Positions 36,750 to 47,757 are shown, counted from the first letter of the stretch. The stretch is DNA of 64,000 nucleotides from Eledone cirrhosa (GCA_964016885.1 OZ024742.1:121019870-121083869); one strand, 5' to 3'. Made by a program: numbers and translations. Notes: a model not told the origin generated them from the letters alone.

Positions 36750-37740
36750 TCTATACTATAACGCTGACGGCCGTATGTATGTAACAAACTTTCTGCCAAA
36801 CGGCTGGACCAAACAGCACCAAATTTGCACCATAGATATAACTTTTCCCAAGTAAAAAATGAGGGTATTTTTGTCTACTGAATTTTGTTAAAAGATTAAC
36901 GACATTATTTAAATATTCACTTCTTTAAAATTTCAAATGTCAACACTTCCGGTTATACGGAATATTCCTCACTTTTTCTTATGACATCGCACAACATTCC
37001 CCTCTTTTTCTTAGTCTGTATGTCTGGCTGTCTGCATTAGATAACATTTTTCAAAATATTTACATCTCCATTCACAGACTGATTTCTTAAGTTTCAGAAG
37101 ATCACGTTAAGGAAGAAAGCAGCGATTCTTTGCTTAAACTTTAATCTGCTATTTTAATATATATATTCGTGTACAGATATTTTTGCATACACAAAAACAA
37201 AAACCTATTTATTTTACGAAAGCACAGACGGCTTATCATCATTGTTACTGTTCGAGGTTAGAGGACCACAGTCTTTCAAAGATCTGAGAACCATCAATGG
37301 CTATCAATGTTCCACTTACCGTTTGGCTTGCCAGATGCGTGGTATGTTACACGATGACAGCCATTGGCACCTCACCCTGCAAGAAGCAGCAACTGCTAAA
37401 GTCCCTTCTCAGCTGCGAAAACTTTTTGCTACTATGCTGCACAACTGTGATCTTGCTGACCCTCTCGCAATGTGGAACAACCACCACGAAAGTCTAGCTG
37501 AGGACATCCTCCACCACACACGCAAACACAATCCGGACGTAACATACGATGTCGTTTTCAATGAGGCGCTCATTTGTCTTGAAAACAGTGTCCTGGAGAT
37601 TGCTGGTAGGCCTCTAAGTCACTACAGCTTACCTGCTCCTGACAGGAGTGTCCAGAGGTCAATGTCTACAGAGTTTCTCCGCAAGACGAGCTACGAGATC
37701 AGTGATTCTCCCATGGTCAATTGTATGTAGGATGCTCTAG
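36750..37740 (+). mobile_element. Helitron, 5' part with Rep/helicase fragment
   Basis: Starts TCTATACTATAACGCTGACG, a typical Helitron 5' TC terminus. The leader AAACGGCTGGACCAAACAGC follows, then TGTATGTCTGGCTGTCTGCA (about 37018) and GCAGCGATTCTTTGCTTAAA, all shared with the Helitron at 51670-52841. A coding fragment follows. No 3' hairpin/CTAG end is seen, because LINE sequence begins at about 37858. Confidence 0.8.
37242..37730 (+). pseudogene. Helitron Rep/helicase fragment
   Basis: A 162-codon open segment containing FEVRGPQSFKDLRTINGYQC, MRGMLHDDSHWHLTLQEAA, LRKLFATMLHNCDLADPLAM and FNEALICLENSVLEIAGRPL. This is the conserved stretch upstream of the PIF1-like helicase motifs in Helitron proteins (VRGP.SF.DLRT.....C.....G.L.DD..W...L.EA). 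Neither the Rep HUH motif nor Walker A is in the fragment. The ORF closes at 37728-37730. It is a truncated, non-autonomous remnant. Confidence 0.87.
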
Positions 37741-37857
37741 GGTGAGCTCGCTAAACAATCTCTTCATCTTTGCTCCGGAGGGCCGAACAAAACATATTGT
37801 ATACTCTGAGGCTCTAACAATCTAATTTAAATATTTTCTGTTACTAGAGTGTAGGGG

Positions 37858-38348
37858 CACCTCTCAAAGGCGATGACACAGGATCGAGGCCTCTGGCATT
37901 ATGCAGTAATACAGAAGACCCACCTTCTCATGAGCCTCAGGTTGAAGCATACATCTGGTATGCACTACTTTCCCTGTTTCTCCCTTCCTTCTTCCTCCCA
38001 CATCCTAACAGTCCACTCTTCACCCATGCCCTTACACTCCACCCTTCACCAGCTGTGTGCCCCACCCTAGACCTGACTCTCCAATATCCACCCTACATAC
38101 ATACACCTCCCCCACCCCATCCCCAGTCCACATTGTAAAATGGTCGTCTTGGAGCCACAATAAAAAAACACCCATACCACACTGTAAATGTAGTTGGCAT
38201 TAGGAAGGAAATCCAGCCATAAAAACCAGGCTAGAAACAATTCTGTATGAGCAAGACACGGTTATCTGATCTGACTTGTCTCACAGCAGGACAACTCATC
38301 TAACTAATGCTAGCATGGAACAATGGACGTTAAACAGTGATGATGAAG
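37858..38348 (+). mobile_element. Zinc-finger LINE 3' end, plus strand
   Basis: Starts in the last coding segment (HLSKAMTQDRGLWHYAVIQK) and runs through the 3' UTR (CACTGTAAATGTAG, GCATTAGGAAGG) to ATGCTAGCATGGAACAATGG, ACGTTAAACAGTGATGATG. It meets the minus-strand copy tail to tail at about 38350. Confidence 0.88.
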
Positions 38349-38356
38349 ATATATAT

Positions 38357-40405
38357 ATCATCATCACCATCATCTTCGTTTAACGTCCATTTTCCACGCT
38401 AGCATGGGTTAGACGGGAGTTGTCCCACTTGAAGCAAGGCTGGTCGGGTGACCGTGTCTCGCTCATATAGGACTATCTGGCAGGTTTTCTACGGCTGGAT
38501 GCCCTTCCTAACACCAACCACATTTACAGTGTGGAACTGGGAACTTTTTACCGTGTTACCTACATGGCCACATTACAGCGTGGACGGTGTGTGTTTTTTT
38601 TGTCGTGACACCTACACAAACTCGAGCTTATTTTCTCATGCTGTTGGTGGGAGTGGGAGGATAGGGTAGGGGTAGTAGATTGGGGTGTATATTTGGTTAA
38701 GAGGTGCCTACTGACTGTAGGTTTCGCTTTGTACATAGGCAAGGCGGGTCTTCTGTATTACTGCATAGCGCCAAAGATCTCAGTCCAGAGACATTGTCTT
38801 AGAGAGATGTAAGTGTGTGAGGTCGGAATTTATCAGATCATCCCAGGTTTTTCTGGGTCTACCTACTCCGTAACTACCATCAATTTTGATCGCCCTGCAC
38901 TTTTTTATGCAGCTGTCGTCTTTCATGCGCATCACGTGGCCATACCAACGCAGTCTTCTCTCAAGTAAACAACATCTGATCCCTCTTATTCCTAATTTCT
39001 CACTTAGTTCATTTATGCTTTGCCGTTCATGTATATTACTATTACACATCCAACGGAGCATGCATGCTTCGTTCCTTTCCCGTCTACACAGGTCTTCTGC
39101 ATGTAATGCCCATGTCTCACTGCCATGAGCATTGCTGTTCATATACAGGGATCATACAATCTGCCTTTCATTTTTAGAGAGAAACCTTTTGTGGCAAACA
39201 GCGGTATAAGCTCTCTGAACTTTTTCCATCCCGTTCTGACTCTGGCTACTGTACTTTCAGAACTCCCTCCACCACTGCTGATTTCGTCACCCAGGTAACG
39301 GAAAGTGTCTACTATTTCTATAGAACCATCTGGGCAATAGAGGGAGCTAGTATCCTGTGGACACTTGCTATTTATTGCACCTGAGCATTGGCCACATATA
39401 AAGTCTACGTTCTTAGATAGTTTACCTGTGATCCCACTACATCTTTTATGTACCCATACTTTGCATTTGGGACATAAAATGGAATTTCTGCCTACTCCTT
39501 TCCTACACACTGAGCATGACCATTTCCCTGAGGGAACATGTGCCCTATTTTCCTTTCTACAAACTAGAACTTTAGTCTTAGACAAGTTAACTTTAAGGCC
39601 TTTTGATTCTAGGCCATGCTTCCATGTTTGGAATTTCTTCTCTAGTTCAGCCATTGATTCAGCTATGAGCGTTAGATCATCTGCGTATAGGAGTTCCCAT
39701 GGGCAGCCGGTCTTGAACTCCACTGTTATAGCCTGAAGGGCAATAATAAATAAGAGGGGGCTAAGGACAGAGCCTTGATGAACGCCAACTTTTACACTAA
39801 ATTCTTCACAATATTCATTTTTAATTCTAACCTTACTGACTTTCATTATACATAGCTTGTATAGCTCTCACAAGCCATTCATCTACACCTAGTTTTCTAA
39901 GAGCCCACCAGATAATGGTGCGGGCGACTCTGTCAAAAGCTTTCTCCAGGTCTACAAAAGCTAAGTAGATGGGTTTACTTTTAGCTAGGTACTTCTCTTG
40001 TAGTTGTCGTACAAGGAAAAAGCGTTTGTGGTACTTTTACCTGACACAAACCCAAACTGCATTTCATCTAGATCAATTCGCTCTCTGATTAGTTGCGCTA
40101 TAACTCTTTCTGTGACCTTCATGACCTGGTCAACTAACTTAATGCCTCTATAGTTTCCCCTATCTAGAGCACCCCCTTTACCCTTGTAGCAGTTAATGAT
40201 GATGCTGCTATGCCAGTCTGTCGGTATGACCCCATTCTGTATTACTTGGTTAACTATACGGGTGACCATAGTGTGTCCCACCATACCAGATGCCTTCAAC
40301 ATCTCAGCAACTATCTCCGAAGGCCCAGCTGCTTTGCCTGTCTTCATATCTTTGATTGCCTTATTTATTATACTACCTTTAACTTGCACCGCTGGTCCTT
40401 CTATT
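38357..40405 (-). mobile_element. Zinc-finger LINE, longest copy (2.05 kb)
   Basis: Minus strand, from RT fingers to tail. Order: NKAIKDMKTGKAAGPSEIVA (RT motif 1 region), NYRGIKLVDQVMKVTERVI and DLDEMQFGFVSGKSTT. A frameshifted stretch follows with the motif A region (FVDLEKAFDRV). Next come VGVHQGSVLSPLLFIIALQA (motif B), YADD (39676-39687), a C4HC3 finger, the C-terminal region with GSETWAL, LRWYGHVMRM and GRPRKTWDDL, and the 3' UTR. Disruptions include frameshifts near 39850 and 39985-40015, a break near 39140, and a CGA-to-TGA stop at about 38780. It stops at 40405 at a DNA transposon border. No endonuclease domain is present. Confidence 0.92.
39139..39846 (-). pseudogene. Zinc-finger LINE RT palm plus PHD-like finger
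   Basis: A 235-codon open segment. Residues 20-45 hold the RT motif B region (VGVHQGSVLSPLLF). YADD is at residues 54-57, with both catalytic aspartates intact. Residues 85-105 hold LKVNLSKTKVLVCRKENR. Residues 111-154 hold Cys111, Cys114, Cys125, Cys128, His133, Cys136, Cys151 and Cys154, spacing C-x2-C-x10-C-x2-C-x4-H-x2-C-x14-C-x2-C. This fits the C4HC3 PHD/treble-clef pattern. The remainder holds FRYLGDEISSGGG and WKKFRELIPL. The PHD reading is inferred from spacing and the Trp two residues before the His. Confidence 0.85.
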
Positions 40406-40412
40406 GGATATA

Positions 40413-40962
40413 TACATGGTGTCCCCCAAAAATGTATACACACTTTGATTACCTGTACAGGCAATATTTATTAGAATGCACAGCCTTTCCCAAAAATATA
40501 ATGATCTACAGACAATTCAATTGTATGTAAACACCCGAAAAATGTTTACATAATTTAAATAATTGTTTACTTTTTGGCACAAGGCCAGCAATTATCCAGT
40601 GCATTACTAGTTCTTTATTTTATCGACCCCGTAAGGATGAAAGGCTAAGTTAACCGTGGCAGGATTTTAACTCAGACTGCAAAGGGATGTAACTCTGTGC
40701 AGCAAAGCATGGCGTCTGACCATCTACCGATACTGCCAATCCACGTCCCTAATAATTGTTTCTACTTTTGGCACAAGGCCAGCAAATTACCCAGTGCATT
40801 ACTGGTACTTTATTTTATCGACCCCGTAACGATGAAAGGCAAAGTTAACCTCGGCGGGATTTGAACTCAGATCGTAATAATAATGTATATAAAACAGAAT
40901 TTATTTTAAAACATTTTTTGTTGCTGTTGAAGTGTGTATATATTTTTTGGGGACATCCTGTA
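40413..40962. mobile_element. Non-autonomous mariner/Tc1-like transposon with nested SINEs
   Basis: 31-bp terminal inverted repeats starting CATGGTGTCCCCCAAAAA (left) and, on the opposite strand, CAGGATGTCCCCAAAAAA (right), 27 of 31 identical, flanked by TA. The internal sequence is non-coding. Two minus-strand SINEs fill 40558-40880, so the element proper is only about 225 bp. Confidence 0.82.
40558..40880 (-). mobile_element. Tandem pair of SINEs inside the TIR element
   Basis: Copies 40558-40752 (nearly full, head GATTGGCAGTATCGGTAGAT) and 40753-40880 (truncated after the B-box region GAGTTCAAATCCCGCCGAGG), same orientation, joined through an ATT tail. Confidence 0.9.
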
Positions 40963-41425
40963 TATATACCCCTACACAGACATCTGTAAGTGTGTCTGTG
41001 TCCAGGCATATGTGTGTGCTAGAAAAAGAGAGAGAAAGAGTGTGCAAGAGGGTTTAATTATTTAAAGTCTGACAAAGGAATTAAAGTTTTTTGACACAAA
41101 TTCAGTTCATTATTTCTTTAATTGCCCTAAAAACGTCAGAAACTGTTCCATGCTTCTAAAATTATTTCATAAAAATATCTTCCCCTTCTCTACCCCCCTC
41201 CAATTTTCCTGTTTCTTTCATGTCTTAGCTGGTGCTATTATTATCTCCATTGTTGTTGTTATCACAATTATTTATCATCATCATCATCCTCATCACCCTC
41301 ATTAATGTTGATACCCTATTATTTCTTCTTTGCCATCTTCTTCTCTGTAAGCACCATCTTTGTTAGACACTGCTCTTTCTTCCTCCTCCTCCTCCACCAT
41401 CATCAATTGACTGATGCCACCATCA
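40963..41425. other. No gene seen
   Basis: GT-rich and GA-rich patches (40985-41055) and T/C-rich sequence at 41320-41405. No homology recognised. Confidence 0.45.
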
Positions 41426-41427
41426 CC

Positions 41428-41469
41428 ACCACTATGATGATGATGATGATGATGGTGGTGAGGATAATG

Positions 41470-41500
<31 letters not shown>

Positions 41501-41925
41501 GGCTGATGATGAGGCTGATGATGATGATGGTGAGGATAATGAGGCTGATGATGATGATGATGATGATGATGATGAGGCTGATGATGAGGCTGATGATGAT
41601 GATGGTGAGGATAATGAGGCTGATGATGATGGTGATGGTGAGGATAATGAGGCTGATGATGATGAGGCTGATGATGATGAGGCTGATGATGAGGATGATG
41701 ATGATGGTGAGGATAATGAGGCTGATGATGATGGTGATGATGATGATGAGGCTGATGATGAGGATGATGATGATGATGGTGAGGATAATGAGGCTGATGA
41801 TGATGGTGATGGTGAGGATAATGAGGCTGATGATGATGAGGCTGATGATGATGAGGCTGATGATGATGATGATGATGATGGTGAGGATAATGAGGCTGAT
41901 GATGATGGTGATGATGATGATGTTG
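41428..41925 (+). repeat. GAT-rich trinucleotide array
   Basis: About 500 bp of GATGAT interspersed with GGTGAGGATAATGAGGCT blocks that recur about every 30-110 bp (higher-order structure). Plus-strand Met/Arg-rich and minus-strand Ile-rich chance ORFs arise from the triplet period. Confidence 0.95.
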
Positions 41926-41929
41926 ATTT

Positions 41930-42482
41930 TCATCTTCTCCATCATCTCCATCATCACCAATGCCACCTCACATCCCATCATCATCATCACCATCATCATC
42001 ATCCTCATCTCTATTGTTCTTTAATTAGGATCTCCCATTTCCTCACCATTATTGGTTCTGTTGTCTTCATCATCGTCATCACAATCACCACCACCACCAC
42101 TGCCGCCACCATCATCCTCATCACCACCACCACCGCCACCGCCACCATCATCCTCATCACCACCACCATCCAAATAATTATAATCATTATCACCACCACC
42201 ACCACCACAATCATCATCACCACCACCACCACGACCACGATCATCACCACCACGATCATCACCACCACCACCACCACCACCACCACCACCATCACCACTA
42301 CCACCATCCAAATAATTATAATCATTATCACCACCACCACGATCATCACCACCACCATGATCATCATCATCACCACCACCACCATCACCACTACCACCAT
42401 CCAAATAATTATAATCATTATCACCACCAGCACCACGATCGTCATCCCCCCCCCCACTACTACCATCACCACCACCATCATT
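41930..42482 (+). repeat. ATC/ACC-rich trinucleotide array
   Basis: CATCATCACC and CACCACCACC runs with the interspersed block CCAAATAATTATAATCATTA recurring at about 42168, 42306 and 42399. It lies directly after the GAT array in complementary sense. Confidence 0.93.
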
Positions 42483-43425
42483 ACTATGTTTTCCCCTCTT
42501 CCTTTGTATCCCCTTTACTATGTATATCAACATCATTGTTAATATTTCATTAAACATGTTTATTTGTTCTGCTGTCTTGTTTTAAGCAGGTTTGACCAGC
42601 ATCTAAATAGAAGTGTGTGTGTGTGGGGGTGGGGGGGTGACTGTTGTTGTTGTTGTAGTTGACCAAAGGTGTTCTTGCATGACCATTCGTTTATTTGTTT
42701 TGTTTTCAGAATACATTGTGTCCAAATGAAACTTTTAGAGGCAATAGTGTGTAACTTGAGGGAAATTTGACTGCTATTTCTAGCAAGTAGAAAATATCAA
42801 CATAGAAGCTTCCTCATTTCCTTGAAGAGTGATAGGTATTTCAATTGAAATAGTGGCAGGTTTTCATTCCAATTTCAACATACTGTGAACTAATATACCG
42901 AAGTCAATAAATATAGTTATGAATGTGATTACACTGCAAGACAAATGAAGTATGATAGAAACAGTGTGCTTTGGGGGTTGATTATATAATTTGCTAATTT
43001 GCTACTTGTAACTGGTAGATAGATGAGTGGAGCAGCCAATGAAGATGATTTTTAAGTGTGATCTTGTGAAGAGCTGCTGAACAGACATGTAACAGCACAA
43101 TTTTTTTGGCATTAGATCAATGACTCAGTCAGATGGCATGTTATTAGATTATTAACTCTTAATGTTTTCTTCTAAAATAAATATGAAATAAAATAAGATC
43201 CTGTACATGTTGGCATTTAAATCATCTAGTTTGTAACATTGAATTTTCTTTCTTTACAACTATACTTTTCTCCAAAGCACTATCACTGTTTATTTTATAG
43301 TAAGAAACATTGTGACATTTGTTCCAAATATACATTGAAAACATCAACAAAAACAGAAGCAGCTCATTTTTTTTTCAGCTCTATTTTTATAATGAATAAA
43401 CTCATACATAAATAAACTTATAAAT
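42483..43425. other. No gene seen
   Basis: A GT/G-rich patch lies at 42615-42660. The rest is AT-rich with no homology recognised. Confidence 0.45.
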
Positions 43426-43426
43426 G

Positions 43427-43560
43427 ACTGCTCAACCTACTAGAAATAGCAGCCATGTTGCCTCCAAATCACACCCTACTTTCTTGAAAATACTTTGGAC
43501 AATGTTATCTTTGCTAGCAGGGAAAGCAGATGTTAAATGTTGATGATGATATATATATTA
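43427..43560 (+). repeat. Dispersed repeat with LINE-like ATG tail
   Basis: Contains CTAGAAATAGCAGCC and CCTCCAAATCACACCC, a block related to one at 59340-59395. It ends GCAGGGAAAGCAGATGTTAA then ATGTTGATGATGAT, resembling the LINE 3' terminus. Family unknown. Confidence 0.5.
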
Positions 43561-43860
43561 AACACCACGTGTTGCTCATCTCTATTGGTTTATCTAACAT
43601 CATTTGTGTATATATTAGCAGTATTTCGATTTACTTTAATCAGTTGCTTGTGAAATCTTACTGAGAACAGACACCTTAAAAGGGTATCTAGAAGTAGAAT
43701 TTTGTCCAGGTTTGTAAATAAGTTATTTTAGAAATATACTCTGAATTTTTCTTGTCGACTGATATCATTACTCTGAACATCTAATGATACATTAAATTTT
43801 CTTGTGAGAGGTATACTCCTCTATTACAAACTTGTAGGATTGTTTTATTCCTTATTAGCA

Positions 43861-44130
43861 TGTCATAAGGTTGTGAGTTCGATTCCTGGTGGCATGTTGT
43901 GTCCTTGAGCAAGACACTTTATTTCATGTTGCTCCAGTCCACTCAGCTGACAAAAATGTGTTGTACCTGTAATTCACAGAGCCAGCCTTGTCACATTCTG
44001 TGTCAAGCTAAATCTCCCTGAGACCTCCGTTAAGGGTACACGTGTCTGTGGAATGCTCAGCCACTTGCACATTAATTTCATGAGTAGGCTGTTCTGTTGA
44101 TCAGATCAACTGGAACAGAGTGCCAGTCAG
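43861..44130 (+). mobile_element. tRNA-derived SINE, second family
   Basis: B-box-like GTGAGTTCGATTCCTGG, then GTGTCCTTGAGCAAGACACT, TTATTTCATGTTGCTCCAGT and a longer body to about 44130 (AGGCTGTTCTGTTGATCAGA). The A-box region is degraded. Confidence 0.75.
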
Positions 44131-44159
44131 TTATGTGTTTTTAGAGGGTGCTTCAATTT

Positions 44160-44345
44160 GGCAGTCGTTAGAGCATAAGGTTGTTTGTTCTGGGTCTCTG
44201 CATTTTGAGTTCATATCCCATTGAGGTCCACTTTGTCTGTCATCCTTTTGGAGTCAATAAAGGAATACTAACTCCCTGCCGATGCAGTCCTCTCTACTTC
44301 CAGCTGTCACATCCTGGATGTTTTACTGGATTAAGGGGAGAAAAG
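44160..44345 (+). mobile_element. Divergent SINE related to the main family
   Basis: TTGGCAGTCGTTAGAGC (A-box-like), TTTTGAGTTCATATCCCATT (B-box-like) and TGTCATCCTTTTGGAGTCAA-TAAAGGAA, the equivalent of the CCTTACGGGGTCGATAAAA body. Strongly decayed. Confidence 0.6.
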
Positions 44346-44484
44346 GTGTCTGTATTTGCTTGCAACTGCATGGACACCTTAAACTATTAGCAAAAAATAT
44401 AGTACATACTACCAAATCATACTCGATTGTGGATGATGGCTGTAGTTTCTTGAGTTAATACATTTTTAGTACTATATATGTATA

Positions 44485-44949
44485 TCATCATCATCATCAT
44501 CATCATCTTCGTTTAACGTCCATTTTCCACGCTAGCATGGGTTAGACGGGAGTTGTCCCACTTGAGGCAAGGCTGGTTGGGTGACCGTGTCTCACTCATA
44601 TAGGACTATCTGGCAGGTTTTCTACGGCTGGATGCCCTTCCTAACACCAACCACATTTACAGTGTGGAACTGGGAACTTTTTACCGTGTTACCTACACGG
44701 CCACATTACAGCGTGGACTGTGTATGTTTTTTGTGACACCTACACAATCTCGATCTCCTTTTCTCGTGCTGTTGGTGGGAGTGGGAGGATAGGGTAGGGG
44801 TAGTGGATTGGGGTGTATATTTGGTTAAGAGGTGCCTACTGACTGTAAGTTTCGCTTTGTATATAGGCAAGGCGGGTCTTCTGTATTACTGCATAGCACC
44901 AAAGATCTCGGTCCAGAGACATTGTCTTAGAGAGATGTAAGTGTGTGAG
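44485..44949 (-). mobile_element. Zinc-finger LINE 3' end
   Basis: Minus-strand tail (ATG repeat, then the CATGCTAGCGTGGAAAATGG terminus), 3' UTR, and the last coding segment (THLHLSKTMSLDRDLWCYAV). It is truncated at about 44949, where unrelated sequence begins. Confidence 0.88.
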
Positions 44950-45685
44950 GAAGGGACAAGACTGTGTGGTTACTAAGAATGAGTGTTTAGAAAGTAAACA
45001 AAACACAAACATAGAGATAGACATTTCCCCTCATCAGTTGTCTGCTGCGGGTCTTGGATGTCTCGGCGCATCAAAAACAATACATCCATCCGCAGTGAAA
45101 GTTATTAGAGAAAGAAAAGACAAAAGAGAGATGATAGTGAAGAGAGAAAAAAAACGGAAAAGAAGGAAAGAAGAGAAAAAAAGAAAAAGTATACTGATAG
45201 AGAGGGGAAGACACAGGGCAGTGGCACATGTATGTAAAGTAACCAAGGGGAGAGAGAATGAAGTTAAAAAAGGCAGCTAAGTTTAAGCCTTATTAACAGC
45301 GAGAGAGTTAAGACCTTATTAACAGTGAGAGAGAAACATGTCTATTCTTATATATATATATACACGTGTGTGTGTGTATGTGTGTGTGTTTATATATGGC
45401 TCACCTTTTCTCTTTGATGTCTATTACCAGATTGCTTTTGTTTCATGTTGTAACAATAATACAAATAAAACTAAGATATATATATATATCATACACATAG
45501 CTATTTAATGCATATCAATCTATTTACTTGATAAATATTAATGCTGCCAACAACACAGCTTAGTATTCATTCCACAGTTATAATTGATACATAGTTAATA
45601 CCACATGGGTTTGTGTAAATATGGTTCATGAAGAAGATATACACCTGTCACTGCTATTATTTTGTTTGTGGTAGTCTTGGTAATC
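44950..45685. other. Purine-rich region, no gene called
   Basis: A 111-codon frame (44945-45280) becomes Lys/Arg/Glu-rich because the DNA at 45100-45195 is almost pure purine. It starts inside the LINE fragment and has no recognised domain. AT and GT microsatellites lie at 45350-45400 and 45475-45492. Confidence 0.45.
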
Positions 45686-45694
45686 CCCTTAACT

Positions 45695-45960
45695 GTTAAC
45701 AGATTCATTAGTTCTTTTGATATCCAACAGCTTGAAACCGCCCCTGGTTCTGCAATAAAAATCTATTTGTTTCAAAGAGTTAATATCTATCTAAAACCTT
45801 TCTATCAACATTTTATGTAAGAATCTTTAAGTTATATTCCAAACACCAGTTTAATAATAAGAAAGTTAGTTATTTGGTTATTTTCAAAATTATTTGAAAA
45901 TCATAGGTAATGTCTTTCATTAGAAATATGGTAATTTTTAAAATGCAAAATGAAAGGTAA
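45695..45960 (+). mobile_element. TTAA MITE family B
   Basis: Contains TTGAAACCGCCCCTGGTTCT, AAAACCTTTCTATCAACA, TTTTATGTAAGAATC and CATTAGAAATATGGTAAT in family B order. Ends are decayed, so boundaries are approximate. Confidence 0.6.
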
Positions 45961-46179
45961 CAAGTCTGCAATCCAATTACAACTATTCCATTTGTAACCA
46001 CTTTCTCCAGAATTCAGAGTTAATGATATGAATAAAAGAAAATCTCATTTCACTTCTATAAATGTAATATCGGAAACATGGGTATTATTCTTTCACCTCT
46101 GACTATATTATTTTTTAAAAAGTGTCTATAGAAAGAGAGCTGCTTGTCATTCACACATTAGTAGAAGATTTTAATCCTA

Positions 46180-46600
46180 TGCTACATTGTAATAGTCTTT
46201 CAACATCTTTCATACAAATTATCAATGCATATCCAGCAGATTATATTCAGCTCATTTCACTACAATCTCAGCAGATCTTGTGCATTCAATACCCATTTCT
46301 CATTACGATACAGCATCATACTCCTTAACTCTTTAGCATTTAAACAGGCCATATCCGACCAGAATTCTCTCACCTCTTTCTGTTCAAACCGGCCATAACA
46401 GGCTGTTCATATTGACGTTAAAGTATTTTTCTTAAAAAAATTAATATTGAAATCTCATAGATTCGATATTATGTGAGATAATTATGTGAAATAAAATGTT
46501 TACCATGAAAATACAATTGTATATATAATGTAAATACTAAAGGGTTAAGCACATTTCATACAGTCCACCTCTTGCACACAGAAAAATAAAAACTCTGTTG
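46180..46600 (-). pseudogene. Old LINE C-terminal remnant split by a MITE
   Basis: Across the MITE at 46325-46548 the minus strand reads GGLYEMC then L-R-S-M then MLYRNEKWVLNAQDLLRL. This aligns with GRLYDACIRTAMLHGSETWA and CAEDLCRL of the zinc-finger LINEs. It is followed by stops and a weak NE..I.CWIC segment. It is much older than the other copies. Confidence 0.72.
46325..46548 (-). mobile_element. TTAA MITE family A, inside a LINE remnant
   Basis: 224 bp, TTAA at both ends, CTCTTTAGCATTTA and AAATACTAAAGGG termini. Collapsing it to one TTAA on paper connects the LINE remnant in frame through Cys-Leu-Arg-Ser. Confidence 0.9.
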
Positions 46601-47755
46601 TTAACAGAAAGTAACAATACCCTGGACTTCTATTCTTTTCTTATTCTAGTTACCCTACAGGTTTATAATGGTATCATAGAGTCATTTTAGTTAGCTTCTA
46701 TTTTTTCTCTCTTTGTTTTTATTCATTCATTTATTATTTTTTTTTTTTTTTCAAATAACAAATATTTACTGCTGTTTAACATTACTACAGAGAATAGAAT
46801 TATTGATATTAAACAGGACAGTAAATTTAATAGATCGAAAAATATATTCAGGAGATCATACTGTTGAAATATATTAAAATTACAAGTTATTTGCCATTTA
46901 CAAATTATACCTCACAGATGTAAAAATAATAAAGCTAACCACAGACCAAAACTATTATCTCACAAATGATTTTTTTTCTATTCATTGTAAAAGAAACTCC
47001 AGTTATAAACAGTGTTTAACCCTTTACAAAATTAAAGTAAATCTGGCATAATATTCCATTTTATACTACATGGGAGTATACTAACAACACTTCCATTCAA
47101 TCTAAAAAGTATCTAAGGGTACAGAACATCCAAATGTCTAGCTTTCCCTCACCATTACTTTAAAGCAGGGATTTTCAAGGGGAGTACTACCACCCCATTC
47201 ACCTTTAGAAGCTATTGAAATTGCTTAAGAAAGCATTATTAGGGAAGATATTTTTACAACCATCAGCCCATCAACAAGTTATATATACATTTTCCTCTGA
47301 TACTTCTACCAAGACCACATAGCCTCTGCTCCTCTGAAATATCGATTCTACACTACTTCTTCATAACTCCACCTACAACTATCACCCCTGCTGTATCTTA
47401 CATTACACAACACTTTATGGAATCCTTCATCCCCAGAACCATACCCTTTAGAATTACATTCAAATCTACATTTTTCCTGCTCCTACAGTTTCAATTGTTT
47501 AAAAGGGTCTGATAAAACTATTAGCATGGTTCGTCCAATTCAGATTTCTAAATAAAAAATAGCCAATAATGAGACGTTTTTGTTCTTTTTTTTCTGTATA
47601 TAAACGGTAAAAGAGATTGGAATGTATTAACAGACAGGAAAAAAAAGATCTAAGTGTTATCTTTTCCATATGTTGTCAGCATAATTTAATGAACAATGTG
47701 CCAAATGAGAATAAGAAAGAGGATAGGATTTACAACAAAAATTCCACTTAACTAT
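46601..47755. other. No gene seen
   Basis: AT-rich with T- and A-homopolymers (46734-46751, 47639-47646). No ORF or repeat family recognised. Confidence 0.5.
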
Positions 47756-47757
47756 TC

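Noticed and set aside
41305..42557. Met/Arg-rich, Ile-rich and Val/Gly/Asp-rich ORFs up to 239 codons
   Set aside because: Generated by GAT and ATC trinucleotide arrays.
44945..45280. Lys/Arg-rich 111-codon ORF as a gene
   Set aside because: It starts in a LINE fragment, its charged part follows from a polypurine tract, and no domain is recognisable.
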